Shown: positions 33,607 through 42,080, counted from the first letter of the stretch. The stretch is 64,000 nt of DNA from Streptomyces fumigatiscleroticus (GCF_014647975.1 NZ_BMQF01000012.1:186001-250000), one strand, 5' to 3'. Notes: generated by a model not told the origin, from the sequence alone. Program-made: numbers and translations.

Positions 33607-33620
33607 TCGAACGTTTGTTC
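33607..33620 (-). promoter_or_regulatory. LexA (SOS) box of dnaE2
   Basis: TCGAACGTTTGTTC fits the actinobacterial/Bacillus-type LexA site (TCGAAC-N4-GTTCGA) except for the last two bases. It lies 35 bp before the chosen dnaE2 start. Confidence 0.75.
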
Positions 33621-33725
33621 CCAACTACCTCACCCTCACCATACCTCCATTCTCGAATATCTGTACGACATCCGTTCGGACCCGTCCCACCTGCGCAAAC
33701 GTCCGGCGCACCAGAGCGTGGGGGC

Positions 33726-34784
33726 ATGACGCAGATCCCCCGGGCCGACACTCCCCGCGGCTCCTTCCTCACCGAGGTGAAGGACGCCGTCACCCCGCGG
33801 GCCACACTGCTGGTGATCGGCGTGGTCGCGCTCCAGCTGCTGTTCATCGCCTCCTACGTGGGGGCTCTGCACGACCCGGAGCCGAAGGACGTGCCCTTCG
33901 GGGTCGTCGCGCCCACGGGCGCGGCCGAGCAGGCGGTGGCCCGGCGGCTGGAGCGGCTGCCCGGCTCACCGCTGGACCCGCGCGCGGTGACCGACGAGAC
34001 CACCGCGCGGAAGCAGATCATGGACCGGGACATCGACGGCGCACTCCTCGTGCACCCGTCCGGCACCACCGACACCCTCCTGGTCGCCTCCGGCGGCGGC
34101 ACCGTCCTCGCCACCACCCTGGAGACCCTCACGACCACGCTGGAGAAGTCCGAGGGGCGCGCACTGCGGACCGTCGACGTGGCCCCGGCCTCCGGCCGGG
34201 ACTTCGACGGCCTGTCCTCCTTCTACCTGGTCGTCGGCTGGTGCGTGGGCGGCTATCTGTGCGCCTCGATCCTGGCGATCAGCGCCGGCGCCCGGCCCGC
34301 CGGTCCGCGCCGCGCGGCGATCCGGCTGATCGTGATGGCGCTGGTCTCGATCGTCGGGGGCCTGGGCGGCGCGGTGATCATCGGGCCGGTGCTGGGCGCC
34401 CTGCCCGGCAGCGTGGCGGGCCTGTGGGGCCTCGGTGCCCTGATCACCTTCGCCGTCGGCGCCGCCACGCTCGCGCTCCAGGGCCTCTTCGGGGTCGTCG
34501 GCATCGGGCTGGCGATCCTGCTCGTGGTGATCGCGGGCAACCCGAGCGCGGGCGGCGCCTTCCCGCTGCCGATGCTGCCGCCGTTCTGGAAGGCGATCGG
34601 CCCGGCGCTGCCGCCGGGCGCGGGCACCTGGGCGGCCCGCTCCATCGCCTACTTCCGGACAAACGCCCTGACCGGCGCACTGCTGGTGCTCTCGGCCTGG
34701 GCGGTGGCGGGCGTGGTGGTCACCCTGCTGGCGGCGGCACTGCGCGGAAAGCGGCGGGAGGCCCGCCTGCCCACACAGGCGTAG
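33726..34784 (+). CDS. ABC-2-like/DUF3533 membrane protein
   Basis: 352-residue membrane protein. One helix near the N-terminus (TLLVIGVVALQLLFIASYVG, residues 27-46), a soluble exported domain of about 135 residues, then five helices (about 165-335) describe the ABC-2/YhgE-Pip-like DUF3533 family, often annotated as ABC permease. No ATPase gene is adjacent. The role may be export or envelope assembly; the substrate is unknown. ATG at 33726 follows GGGGGC. It is divergent from dnaE2 across a short gap holding the LexA box, and is followed by a two-way terminator. Confidence 0.78.
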   Translation: MTQIPRADTPRGSFLTEVKDAVTPRATLLVIGVVALQLLFIASYVGALHDPEPKDVPFGVVAPTGAAEQAVARRLERLPGSPLDPRAVTDETTARKQIMDRDIDGALLVHPSGTTDTLLVASGGGTVLATTLETLTTTLEKSEGRALRTVDVAPASGRDFDGLSSFYLVVGWCVGGYLCASILAISAGARPAGPRRAAIRLIVMALVSIVGGLGGAVIIGPVLGALPGSVAGLWGLGALITFAVGAATLALQGLFGVVGIGLAILLVVIAGNPSAGGAFPLPMLPPFWKAIGPALPPGAGTWAARSIAYFRTNALTGALLVLSAWAVAGVVVTLLAAALRGKRREARLPTQA

Positions 34785-34785
34785 A

Positions 34786-34856
34786 GGCAGGGCAGGGCAG
34801 GGCAGGGCAGCAAGAACGCGGGCACGCGCACGGACACACGCACGAGCACGCGCACG
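34786..34856. repeat. Short tandem repeats in a convergent gap
   Basis: About five copies of GGCAG (34791-34811) are followed by imperfect 12-bp units of the form CACGCGCACGGA. They precede the terminator at 34863 and look like slippage-generated simple repeats. Confidence 0.6.
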
Positions 34857-34862
34857 GACGCG

Positions 34863-34896
34863 GCGGAGTCCCGCCCCTCGCGGGGCGCGACTCCGC
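34863..34896. terminator. Two-way terminator
   Basis: GCGGAGTC (34863-34870) pairs with GACTCCGC (34889-34896); inside it CGCCCC pairs with GGGGCG. It separates convergent genes. Confidence 0.75.
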
Positions 34897-34911
34897 TCGC
34901 GCCGACGCGGA

Positions 34912-35994
34912 TCAGCCGATCTGCGTGCCGGTGGCCGAGAGCGCCTCGGTGACCGGCTGGAAGAACGTCTCGCCGCCCGAGGCGCAGTCGCCGCTGCCGC
35001 CGGAGGTGAGGCCGATCGCGTCGCTGCCCGAGAAGAGCGAGCCGCCACTGTCACCGGGCTCGGCGCAGACGTCGGTCTGTATCAGGCCGCTGACGATGTC
35101 GCCGTTGCCGTAGTTCACGGTCGCGTCCAGACCGGTGACCGTGCCGGAGTGCACCTGGGTCGTGGAGCCGCTCCGGGTGACCCGCATGCCGACGGTGGCC
35201 TCGGCCGCGCCCGTGATCGCCTGCGTGGAGCCGTCGTAGAGGTCGACCTCGCTCGCGTGGTCCACGTCGGCGGTGTACTTGACCAGGCCGTAGTCGTCAC
35301 CCGGGAAGCTGGACGACTCGTTCCGGCCGATGACGGCGCCGCTGGAGTCGGTCCAGGTGGAGATCGCCTCGGTGCAGTGCCCGGCGGTGAGGAAGTAGGG
35401 CTCGCCGCCCTTGACCACGTTGAACCCCACCGAGCAGCGCCCGCCGGAGCCGGCGATGGCGTCGCCGCCCGCGAGGAACGGCTTGAACTCCCCCGTCGAC
35501 CGGCGGAGTTCGGCCGCGGGGCCGAGCCCGTCGACGACCTTCGTCAGCCGGTTCCACTCGGCCGCGGAGACCGTGCGGTCGGCGGTGACCACGACCTTGT
35601 TGGCCGTCGGGTCGGTCACCCAGGAGGTGCCCGGCACGGCGGCGTCCCGCTGAAGAGTGGTGCGGGCGCTCTTCAGCTCGGCGAGGGAGTTCTCCACGAC
35701 TCTGGCCTCGGCGCCGGCCGCTTCGACGGTCCGCGCCGCGGTCCGGTCGACCACGTTGACCACGAGGTGCCCGGCCTTCGCGTCGTAGTACGTGCCCGCC
35801 GCGTCGGTGCCGAGGCCGGCGGCGAGCGTCGAGGCGAGATTTCCGGCCGCCGTGGCCGACAGGAGCCGGGGCGCCGGATCCGCCGGGAGCTCGCCGGCGT
35901 TCGCAGTCTGGAAGGTGGATCCGGCGGCGACCAGCGCGGTGACGGCCGCACCCGCCATGACCGCGCGCTGCCCGGATATGCGTCGGTGCTTCAA
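34912..35994 (-). CDS. Secreted S1-family serine protease (streptogrisin-like) 1
   Basis: Extracellular chymotrypsin-fold protease made as a preproprotein of 360 residues: signal peptide (1-33), alpha-lytic-type propeptide (about 35-175) that assists folding, then a mature domain of about 185 residues. The triad is visible: His in FLTAGHCTE, Asp in GDDYGLVKY and Ser in EPGDSGGSLFSG. Cys pairs around the His and in GGSGDCASGG match streptogrisins. The start is TTG at 35994 because AGGAGG lies upstream. A paralogue lies 1.4 kb away (37355-38263) with the slipin gene between. Confidence 0.92.
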   Translation of the reverse strand: MKHRRISGQRAVMAGAAVTALVAAGSTFQTANAGELPADPAPRLLSATAAGNLASTLAAGLGTDAAGTYYDAKAGHLVVNVVDRTAARTVEAAGAEARVVENSLAELKSARTTLQRDAAVPGTSWVTDPTANKVVVTADRTVSAAEWNRLTKVVDGLGPAAELRRSTGEFKPFLAGGDAIAGSGGRCSVGFNVVKGGEPYFLTAGHCTEAISTWTDSSGAVIGRNESSSFPGDDYGLVKYTADVDHASEVDLYDGSTQAITGAAEATVGMRVTRSGSTTQVHSGTVTGLDATVNYGNGDIVSGLIQTDVCAEPGDSGGSLFSGSDAIGLTSGGSGDCASGGETFFQPVTEALSATGTQIG

Positions 35995-36280
35995 CTTTCG
36001 TCCTCCTGTGGGGGGTCGGTCCGGAAGTTGTGGGGACCTCACGAACCGGAAGGCGTACGGACACGGAGACGGCACACGGCGCAGGCCGCGGGACGGCCGC
36101 GTCCGGGCCGGTCGGACGGCGCCCACTATTCCGAGGACAACGGGGAGCACACAAGGTCGACTTCAGGACGCGCGTACGGCCGCGTCACATACGCCCCTCC
36201 GTCCCGACCGCCCGCGGTCACGCCCCACGGTTCGCAGTGCAAACACCGCGAGCGAACAACGCAAGCGCACTCCGTGAGGT

Positions 36281-37168
36281 CTAGTCCTGTCTCAGAACAG
36301 CCCCTTCACGGTCCGGTTTCGGCCGCATCTCGGGCTCCGGGTCGAGCGTGCCCGTGGCCGCCGGGGCCGGGAGCGGCTCCTGGGCCGGTCGTGGGGGTGC
36401 CGGTGCCGGCTGCTGTGCCTTCTCCAGAAAACGGAGCAGCTCCACCGGGAAGGGCAGCACCAGCGTGGAGTTCTTCTCGGCGGCGACGGCCACCACCGTC
36501 TGCAACAGCCGCAGTTGCAGCGCCGCCGGGGTGTCCGACATCTGCTGTGCCGCCTCGGCCAGCTTCCGCGACGCCTGGAGCTCGGCGTCGGCGTTGATCA
36601 CCCGGGCCCGCCGCTCCCGGTCGGCCTCGGCCTGCCGGGCCATGGACCGCTTCATGGTCTCGGGCAGCGACACGTCCTTGATCTCCACCCGGTCGATCTG
36701 CACGCCCCAGCCGATCGCCGGACTGTCGATCATCAGCTCCAGGCCCTGGTTCAGCTTCTCGCGGTTGGACAGCAGGTCGTCCAGATCGCTCTTGCCGATG
36801 ATCGAGCGCAGCGAGGTCTGCGCCATCTGGGAGACGGCGAACCGGTAGTCCTCGACCTGGACCACGGCGTCGGCCGCCTCCACGACCTTGAAGTAGACGA
36901 CGGCGTCGACCCGCACGGTGACGTTGTCCCGGGTGATGCCCTCCTGGGCCGGCACCGGCATCGTCACGATCTGCATGTTGACCTTGTGCAGCCGGTCCAC
37001 GAACGGGACGATCATGGTGAACCCGGGCCCGCGCACCCGTGCGCGCAGCTTGCCGAGCCGGAACACCACGCCCCGTTCGTACTGCTTGACGACGCGCGCC
37101 GCCGCCAGCAGATACACCGCTCCGGCGGAGGCCAACGTCACTCCCGCCGCCACCAGCTCCTCGACCAT
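36281..37168 (-). CDS. SPFH/Band 7 protein (slipin)
   Basis: 295-residue membrane-associated scaffold of the stomatin/slipin group. One N-terminal helix (about 5-25) is followed by VVKQYERGVVFRLGKLR and the SPFH domain to about residue 190 (GPGFTMIVPFVDRLHKVNMQ, DNVTVRVDAVVYFKV, GKSDLDDLLSNREKLNQ), then a coiled coil (ADRERRARVINADAELQASR) and a Pro-rich tail. Slipins form oligomers in membrane microdomains and often go with NfeD proteases, which are absent here. ATG at 37168 is chosen because the helix starts there and a G-rich site precedes it. Confidence 0.9.
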   Translation of the reverse strand: MVEELVAAGVTLASAGAVYLLAAARVVKQYERGVVFRLGKLRARVRGPGFTMIVPFVDRLHKVNMQIVTMPVPAQEGITRDNVTVRVDAVVYFKVVEAADAVVQVEDYRFAVSQMAQTSLRSIIGKSDLDDLLSNREKLNQGLELMIDSPAIGWGVQIDRVEIKDVSLPETMKRSMARQAEADRERRARVINADAELQASRKLAEAAQQMSDTPAALQLRLLQTVVAVAAEKNSTLVLPFPVELLRFLEKAQQPAPAPPRPAQEPLPAPAATGTLDPEPEMRPKPDREGAVLRQD

Positions 37169-37354
37169 CACGGCCCCCCAGGGTCGACGCGAGCGCATCA
37201 GGTGTGGCACGCACCCGGTTGCCATCGGGTGCGCTCCTGGCGTGCCCTTCGACGGTAACCCCGTACGCGCACAGGGGCGAGCCCCCGCACACCGGTCGGG
37301 TGGCGGGGGCTCGCCTGCTGCTGGCTGCAGGTCGGACCGTGCGGTGGTGCCGGA

Positions 37355-38263
37355 TCAGTAGACGTGCACACCGTAGGCGCTGAGCGCCTCGGTGACCGGC
37401 TGGAAGAAGGTCGTGCCGCCGGAGGTGCAGTCGCCGCTGCCGCCGGAGGTCAGACCGTAGGCGATGCCGCTGTTGGAGTACAGCGAACCGCCGGAGTCGC
37501 CGGGCTCGGCGCAGACCGTCGTCTGGATCATGCCGTACACGATGTCGCCGCTGCCGTAGTTGACCGTGGCGTTGAGCGCGGTGACCCGGCCGCTGTGGAT
37601 GCCGGTGGTGGAGCCGCGCCGGTAGACGGTCGTGCCGACGCTGGGCGTGCCCGCGCTGGTGATGTCCACGCTGCCGACGGTGCCCGACTTGGTGACCGAG
37701 GAGTTCGTGTAGCGCACGATCCCGTAGTCGTTGGTCGGGAAGCTGGAACCGGCGGTGGTGCCGAGAGTGGTGGTGTGGGACGAGTTCGACCACCAGGTGC
37801 CCGCGCCGTCGGTGCAGTGACCGGCGGTCAGGAAGTAGTAGTTCCCGCTGTTGTCCTGGACGTTGAAGCCCAGCGAGCAGCGCCAGCTGCTCGCGTAGAT
37901 GGCGTCACCGCCGCCGATGAACTTCTGGAACCTGCCCGAGGTGTGCTTGATCGTGAGCGCGTCGGCGTTGCCGCCGGCCTGCTCCTTGATCTTGGCGATC
38001 TCGGCCTGGGAGACCGTGCTGTCGACGGTGACGACCACACGGTTGGTCTTGCTGTCGACGGCCCAGGCGGTGCCCGGGACGTCGGCCTTGAGCACCGAGC
38101 TGCTCGCGCTCTTGAGCTCGGCGGTGCTGAAGGTGGTGGGAGTGTCGGACGCGTTCGCGCTGGGGACCGCGATCGCGGCCGCAGCCACGAGTCCGGTGGA
38201 AACGGCGATCAGCCGGGTCCGTCTCGTGATGCCGCTGCGGGGAGTGGTGCGCTTGATCCTCAC
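37355..38263 (-). CDS. Secreted S1-family serine protease (streptogrisin A/B-like) 2
   Basis: 302-residue preproprotease closely resembling streptogrisin A and B. The signal peptide (1-38, ending PSANA) and a propeptide of about 75 residues precede a mature domain of about 185 residues with His in FLTAGHCTD, Asp in TNDYGIVRY and Ser in EPGDSGGSLYSN. GTG at 38263 has GGAGGA upstream. It shares long identical stretches with the protease at 34912-35994 around the active Ser and the C-terminus, so the two are paralogues. A candidate promoter TTGTCA-17 bp-GAATCC is at 38343-38371. Confidence 0.93.
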   Translation of the reverse strand: MRIKRTTPRSGITRRTRLIAVSTGLVAAAAIAVPSANASDTPTTFSTAELKSASSSVLKADVPGTAWAVDSKTNRVVVTVDSTVSQAEIAKIKEQAGGNADALTIKHTSGRFQKFIGGGDAIYASSWRCSLGFNVQDNSGNYYFLTAGHCTDGAGTWWSNSSHTTTLGTTAGSSFPTNDYGIVRYTNSSVTKSGTVGSVDITSAGTPSVGTTVYRRGSTTGIHSGRVTALNATVNYGSGDIVYGMIQTTVCAEPGDSGGSLYSNSGIAYGLTSGGSGDCTSGGTTFFQPVTEALSAYGVHVY

Positions 38264-38342
38264 TTTTCGTTCCTCCACATGGGAAGTCGGGGGCCCTCGT
38301 GGGGTTCGGGCCCGTGAGGCGCAGCCGGAGGCCCGCATGTCC

Positions 38343-38371
38343 GGATTCCGAACACGCCGTGCCCCTGACAA
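38343..38371 (-). promoter_or_regulatory. Candidate promoter of protease 2
   Basis: Minus-strand TTGTCA (38366-38371), 17 bp, GAATCC (38343-38348), giving a leader of about 70 bases. Confidence 0.4.
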
Positions 38372-38944
38372 GCGCTGTGGGGGAGTATTCGGCCGTACGA
38401 CCGACCGGCGCAAGGGCGCCTTTCGGCCGTCGGCCGTGGAACCGGCTGTGCGAGGTGTCCCCCGCCCCGGAACCGGTGACCGCCGTTTCCGCTGGTGATG
38501 TCGGCGACGACGGCCCGCGGCGAGCCGCCTTCCGCCGCCGTTGTCCGAAGCGTAGGCCCGCGCCCTTCCGGCGTGAAGGCCGGCTCCGCGCCGAGGCCCG
38601 GGAACGTGCGCAGCCGGACGTCCGCGTCCGGCATCCGCACCGCGCGGCGGGCGTCGTACGGCGAGGCCGCGACGGGAGCGGGACGCGCGCCGTGCCGGGG
38701 AGGGACGGCCCGGCCGCCTCCCACGGCGGTCCCCGGCGCCACCGCGTCACCGTCGGCGGTCCGCGCCCCGGGGATGTCCGGAAGTCGCCCCTCCGGATGA
38801 ACCTCCGGCCGGTGGGCGCCCGTCAGCGCGGACGGTCCCGGGAAGCCGGCACCGAGGCCGTCCGGCACCGTGCCCCGCTGCCGGCCCCGGCCGCGTTCAC
38901 GGAGTCCGGGATCTCACCCTCCGAACTGAAGGACTGACGGCATC
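38372..38944. other. 570 bp without a supported gene
   Basis: Open frames run through on both strands with G or C at most third positions, but none has a ribosome-binding site or a recognisable domain. The minus frame around 38490-38790 reads smoothly (for example RRAVRMPDADVRLRTFPGLG) and may be the remains of a decayed gene. Confidence 0.35.
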
Positions 38945-40102
38945 TCAGCAGTCACAGCCGCAGTCGCAGCCGTCGCAGCAGCCGTCACAGCACTTGCCGC
39001 AGTCGCAGCAGCAGTCACAGCCGTCGCAGCAATCGCCGCAGTCGCACTTGGAGCAGAGCCCCTCCCGGCGCTGCCGGGTCCAGGGGTCCTCGAACGTGCC
39101 GCAGCACATCTGGCACGTGCAGGCCAGTCCCAGCCACACGGCGCACCCCGCGAGCAGCCCGCGCCGGTCGCGGCGCGGCGGCTCGGGCGGCAGCGGGGCG
39201 CCGGGCCCGCCGGGCGGCGCGTACGGCCCGGCGCCGTGCGCGCAGGAGACGGTGCCGAAGGCCCGGTCCACGGAGGCGGCCAGCTCGTGCACGAGCAGCC
39301 GGTGCGCCAGCCCGGCGTCCGTGAACTCGACCTCCCTCAGCGCGAGCCGGATGCCGTGCACGGCGTCGTCGGCCAGCCGGCGGGCCTCCACGAGGGAGGT
39401 CCCGGTGGCCGTGAGCGGATTCCAGGCGCCTGCCGCCGCGTCGGCCTCCCGGTCCTCCACGGCGTCCAGCAGATGCGCCAGCCGACCGAAGAGCCGGCCG
39501 GCCTCCGCGAGCGGCCCGGCGTTGCCCGGCCGCCCGGCGAGGACCGCGGTGTGCGCGAAGGCCGCGGCGGTCGCGGTCTCGGTCGGCTCGGTGACGGCGA
39601 GGACCGGCGTACCGGGCCCGGCCAGCGCCTCGAGGCCCGTCTGCCGGTCCACGGCGTCGACCAGGACGGCGGTGTCGAAGCCGACGGCGGAGCCGGCCCG
39701 CGACCCCGCCGCGTCCCAGCTCGCGGCGACCCTGCGGGCGGCACGCGCCATCGGCCGGCGGGCCAGCAGCCCGTCCCCGTCGGCGACGTGGTCGCGCACC
39801 TTGGCCGAGGCGAGCACCAGGGAGACGGCCGCCGCGAGCCGCGCTCCCTCGCCGTGCGCGACGGACGCGGTGCGCATGCCGCGCAGCGGGCAGGGTCCCG
39901 CCGTACGGCGTCCCGCGCCGCCGTGCCCGGCCTGAGCCTCCGTCAACACCGATATGAGCAGCCCGTCATAGTTCGTCACGATGCGCGCGAACTGTCCGTG
40001 GTCCCCGCGCAGCGCGAGACACAGCCCGCACAGATGGGCCGTCCACTGGGTGGTGAGACGTTCCCCCAGCCGATGCCGGCAGGGCCTGACGATTCCGAAC
40101 AC
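38945..40102 (-). CDS. DUF5685 protein with Cys-rich C-terminal tail
   Basis: 385 residues. The start FGIVRPCRHRLGERL and AHLCGLCLALRGDHGQFAR identify the actinobacterial DUF5685 family, of unknown function, predicted all-helical to about residue 300. The C-terminal part is remarkable: a first patch LACTCQMCCG, then from about residue 350 a tail of roughly 36 residues with 18 Cys separated by Asp and Gly only (units such as CDGCDC, CCDGC, DCGKCC). Together with the Cys pairs at the N-terminus (CGLC) this suggests metal or iron-sulfur binding. GTG at 40102 follows GGGGGAA. It is divergent from a SepF paralogue. The role is unknown; a link to division is inferred only from position. Confidence 0.83.
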   Translation of the reverse strand: MFGIVRPCRHRLGERLTTQWTAHLCGLCLALRGDHGQFARIVTNYDGLLISVLTEAQAGHGGAGRRTAGPCPLRGMRTASVAHGEGARLAAAVSLVLASAKVRDHVADGDGLLARRPMARAARRVAASWDAAGSRAGSAVGFDTAVLVDAVDRQTGLEALAGPGTPVLAVTEPTETATAAAFAHTAVLAGRPGNAGPLAEAGRLFGRLAHLLDAVEDREADAAAGAWNPLTATGTSLVEARRLADDAVHGIRLALREVEFTDAGLAHRLLVHELAASVDRAFGTVSCAHGAGPYAPPGGPGAPLPPEPPRRDRRGLLAGCAVWLGLACTCQMCCGTFEDPWTRQRREGLCSKCDCGDCCDGCDCCCDCGKCCDGCCDGCDCGCDC

Positions 40103-40160
40103 GACGTTCCCCCGTGGTACGTGGACGCTGAGCGGCCGCATCGTATCGGGCCACCGCGTT

Positions 40161-40190
40161 CACCCGTACGCACGGTCATCACCCGTACGC
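40161..40190. promoter_or_regulatory. Direct repeats in the DUF5685/sepF gap
   Basis: CACCCGTACGC occurs at 40161-40171 and again at 40180-40190 (19 bp period, same face of the helix to within half a turn). A small inverted repeat AGAGT/ACTCT follows at 40196-40213. They may bind a shared regulator of the two divergent genes. Confidence 0.4.
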
Positions 40191-40391
40191 CGGGAAGAGT
40201 CATATTTCACTCTCAGTCAGCACCCGTTTGTGGCAAGACCCTTGGGAAACATGGACTCTCGACGGATCGACTGTGCACCAGTACCGTCACAAACCCCCCG
40301 CGCGGCGTCTATCCACTTGGCGCACCGTCCGCATCATGGATGACCATAGGGATGCGAAAAGCAAGAAAGACCGCTGTGAGAGGAGGCGTCC

Positions 40392-40829
40392 ATGGGATCG
40401 GTACGCAAGGCGAGTGCCTGGCTCGGCCTCGTCGACGACAACGAAGACGAGCGTTACTACGACGACGATTACTCCGACGGGACCGAGCCCGGGGATGCCT
40501 GGGTGACCGACCCCCGGGTCAAGGTGGCCGCGGACGTCGCCGAGGAGAAGGGCCGCCGCATCGGCACGGTCACCCCCGACAGCTTCCGGGACGCGCGCGC
40601 AATCGGCGAGCTGTTCCGTGACGGCGTCCCGGTCATCATGAACCTCACCGCCATGGACCCCGCCGACGCCAAGCGCGTGGTCGACTTCGCGGCCGGGCTC
40701 ATCTTCGGCCTGCGCGGATCGATCGACCGCGTCTCCAACCGCGTGTTCCTGCTCAGCCCCGCCGGTACGGAGATCGTGAGCGGGGAACCGGGCGCCCACC
40801 GGGCCGACGGCTTCTACAACCAGAGCTGA
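40392..40829 (+). CDS. SepF-family cell division protein paralogue
   Basis: 145-residue cytoplasmic protein of the SepF (DUF552) family. SepF polymerises into rings on FtsZ filaments and tethers them to the membrane. The N-terminal amphipathic membrane-binding helix is represented by MGSVRKASAWLGLVDDN, an acidic Tyr/Asp linker follows (DERYYDDDYSDG), and the SepF core spans about 55-135 (VTPDSFRDARAIGELFRDGV, NLTAMDPADAKRVVDFAAG). ATG at 40392 has GGAGG six bases upstream. It is not in the main division cluster, so it is one of the extra SepF-like proteins of Streptomyces, possibly used in sporulation septa. Confidence 0.92.
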   Translation: MGSVRKASAWLGLVDDNEDERYYDDDYSDGTEPGDAWVTDPRVKVAADVAEEKGRRIGTVTPDSFRDARAIGELFRDGVPVIMNLTAMDPADAKRVVDFAAGLIFGLRGSIDRVSNRVFLLSPAGTEIVSGEPGAHRADGFYNQS

Positions 40830-40867
40830 GGCGAGGCCGCTGACCGGCCCCGCCTCCTCGGCCGGGT

Positions 40868-42040
40868 CTACCGGAACGCGTCGATTCCGGTGAGCGCCTT
40901 GCCCAGCACCAGCTGGTGCATCTCGACGGTGCCCTCATAGGTGAGCACCGATTCCAGATTCGTCGCGTGCCGCATGACGGGGTATTCGAGCGAGATCCCG
41001 TTGGCCCCGAGAATCGTCCGGGCCGTACGGCAGATGTCGATGGCCTCCCGTACGTTGTTGAGCTTGCCGAAGCTGACCTGCTCGGGACGGAGCCGGCCGG
41101 CGTCCATGCGCCGCCCGAGATGATGGGCGAGCAGAATTCCCTTGTGCAGTTCGACCGCCATGTCGGCGAGCTTGGCCTGGGTCAGCTGGAACCCGCCGAT
41201 GGGCCGCCCGAACTGCTCCCGCGACTTCGCGTACTCCACGGCCGCCTCGAAGCAGCTGCGCGCCGCTCCCATCGCGCCCCAGACGATGCCGTACCGGGCA
41301 TGGGTGAGACAGCTGAGCGGACCACGCAGACCGGTCACCTCGGGCAGCACGGCGTCGCCGGGCAACCGTACGTCGTCCAGGACGAGTTCACTGGTGACGG
41401 AGGCGCGCAGGGACCACTTGTGCGTGATCTCCGGGGCGGAGAACCCGGGGCTGTCCGTCGGTACGACGAACCCGCGGACGCCCTCCTCCGTCTGCGCCCA
41501 GACGACGGCGACCCCGGCCACGGACCCGTTGGTGATCCACATCTTGCGCCCGTTGAGCACCCAGTCCGCGCCGTCGCGCTTGGCGTGGGTGCGCATCGAG
41601 GCGGGGTCGGAGCCGTGGTCGGGCTCGGTCAGCCCGAAGCAGCCGATCACCTCGCCGGCCGCCATGCGCGGCAGCCACGTCTGCTTCTGCTCCTCGCTGC
41701 CGAACCGGTGGATGGCGTACATGGCCAGGGAGCCCTGCACGGAGACCAGGGAGCGGATGCCGGAGTCGGCGGCCTCCAGCTCCAGACAGGCCAGCCCGTA
41801 CTGCACGGCACTGGCACCGGCGCACCCGTAGCCCTTCAGCGACATGCCGAGCGCGCCCATCGCGCCCAGCTCCCGGGCGAGTTCCCGGACGCCGGGCAGC
41901 TCGCCCTTCTCGTACCACTCGGCGACGTGGGGCAGCACACGGTCCGCGGCCCAGTTCCGCACGGTGTCCCGGACGGCCAGGTCCTCCGGGTCCAGCAGGT
42001 CGTCGATGCCGAGGGGGTCGGCGGGGTCGAACGAGGACAC
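40868..42040 (-). CDS. Acyl-CoA dehydrogenase (glutaryl-CoA dehydrogenase-like)
   Basis: FAD enzyme of 390 residues that introduces a double bond into an acyl-CoA. It has the N-terminal helical domain, the middle beta domain with CFGLTEPDHGSDPASM and RKMWITNGSVA, and the C-terminal helices with REQFGRPIGGFQLTQAKLAD. The catalytic Glu is in TYEGTVEMHQLVLGKALTG. Segment order and the sequence LPHVAEWYEKGELP are closest to glutaryl-CoA dehydrogenases, which also decarboxylate, but the substrate needs testing. GTG at 42040 follows GGAGGG. A perfect palindrome lies 24 bp upstream. Confidence 0.92.
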   Translation of the reverse strand: MSSFDPADPLGIDDLLDPEDLAVRDTVRNWAADRVLPHVAEWYEKGELPGVRELARELGAMGALGMSLKGYGCAGASAVQYGLACLELEAADSGIRSLVSVQGSLAMYAIHRFGSEEQKQTWLPRMAAGEVIGCFGLTEPDHGSDPASMRTHAKRDGADWVLNGRKMWITNGSVAGVAVVWAQTEEGVRGFVVPTDSPGFSAPEITHKWSLRASVTSELVLDDVRLPGDAVLPEVTGLRGPLSCLTHARYGIVWGAMGAARSCFEAAVEYAKSREQFGRPIGGFQLTQAKLADMAVELHKGILLAHHLGRRMDAGRLRPEQVSFGKLNNVREAIDICRTARTILGANGISLEYPVMRHATNLESVLTYEGTVEMHQLVLGKALTGIDAFR

Positions 42041-42063
42041 AGGGCACCCTCCGAATGACTGAA

Positions 42064-42080
42064 AACTAGCACCGCTAGTT
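42064..42080. promoter_or_regulatory. Palindromic operator of the acyl-CoA dehydrogenase gene
   Basis: AACTAGC-ACC-GCTAGTT, perfect 7-bp arms, 24 bp before the GTG start. The shape fits a TetR-family repressor; none is adjacent. Confidence 0.65.

Noticed and set aside
31467..34784. 1105-codon plus-strand frame leading into the ABC-2-like protein
   Set aside because: The first 750 codons are antisense to dnaE2; the real gene starts at 33726.
38999..39060. Short CAG/CGCAGTC-like repeats resembling a small CRISPR or minisatellite
   Set aside because: They are codon repeats of the Cys/Asp/Gly tail of the DUF5685 gene, without spacers.
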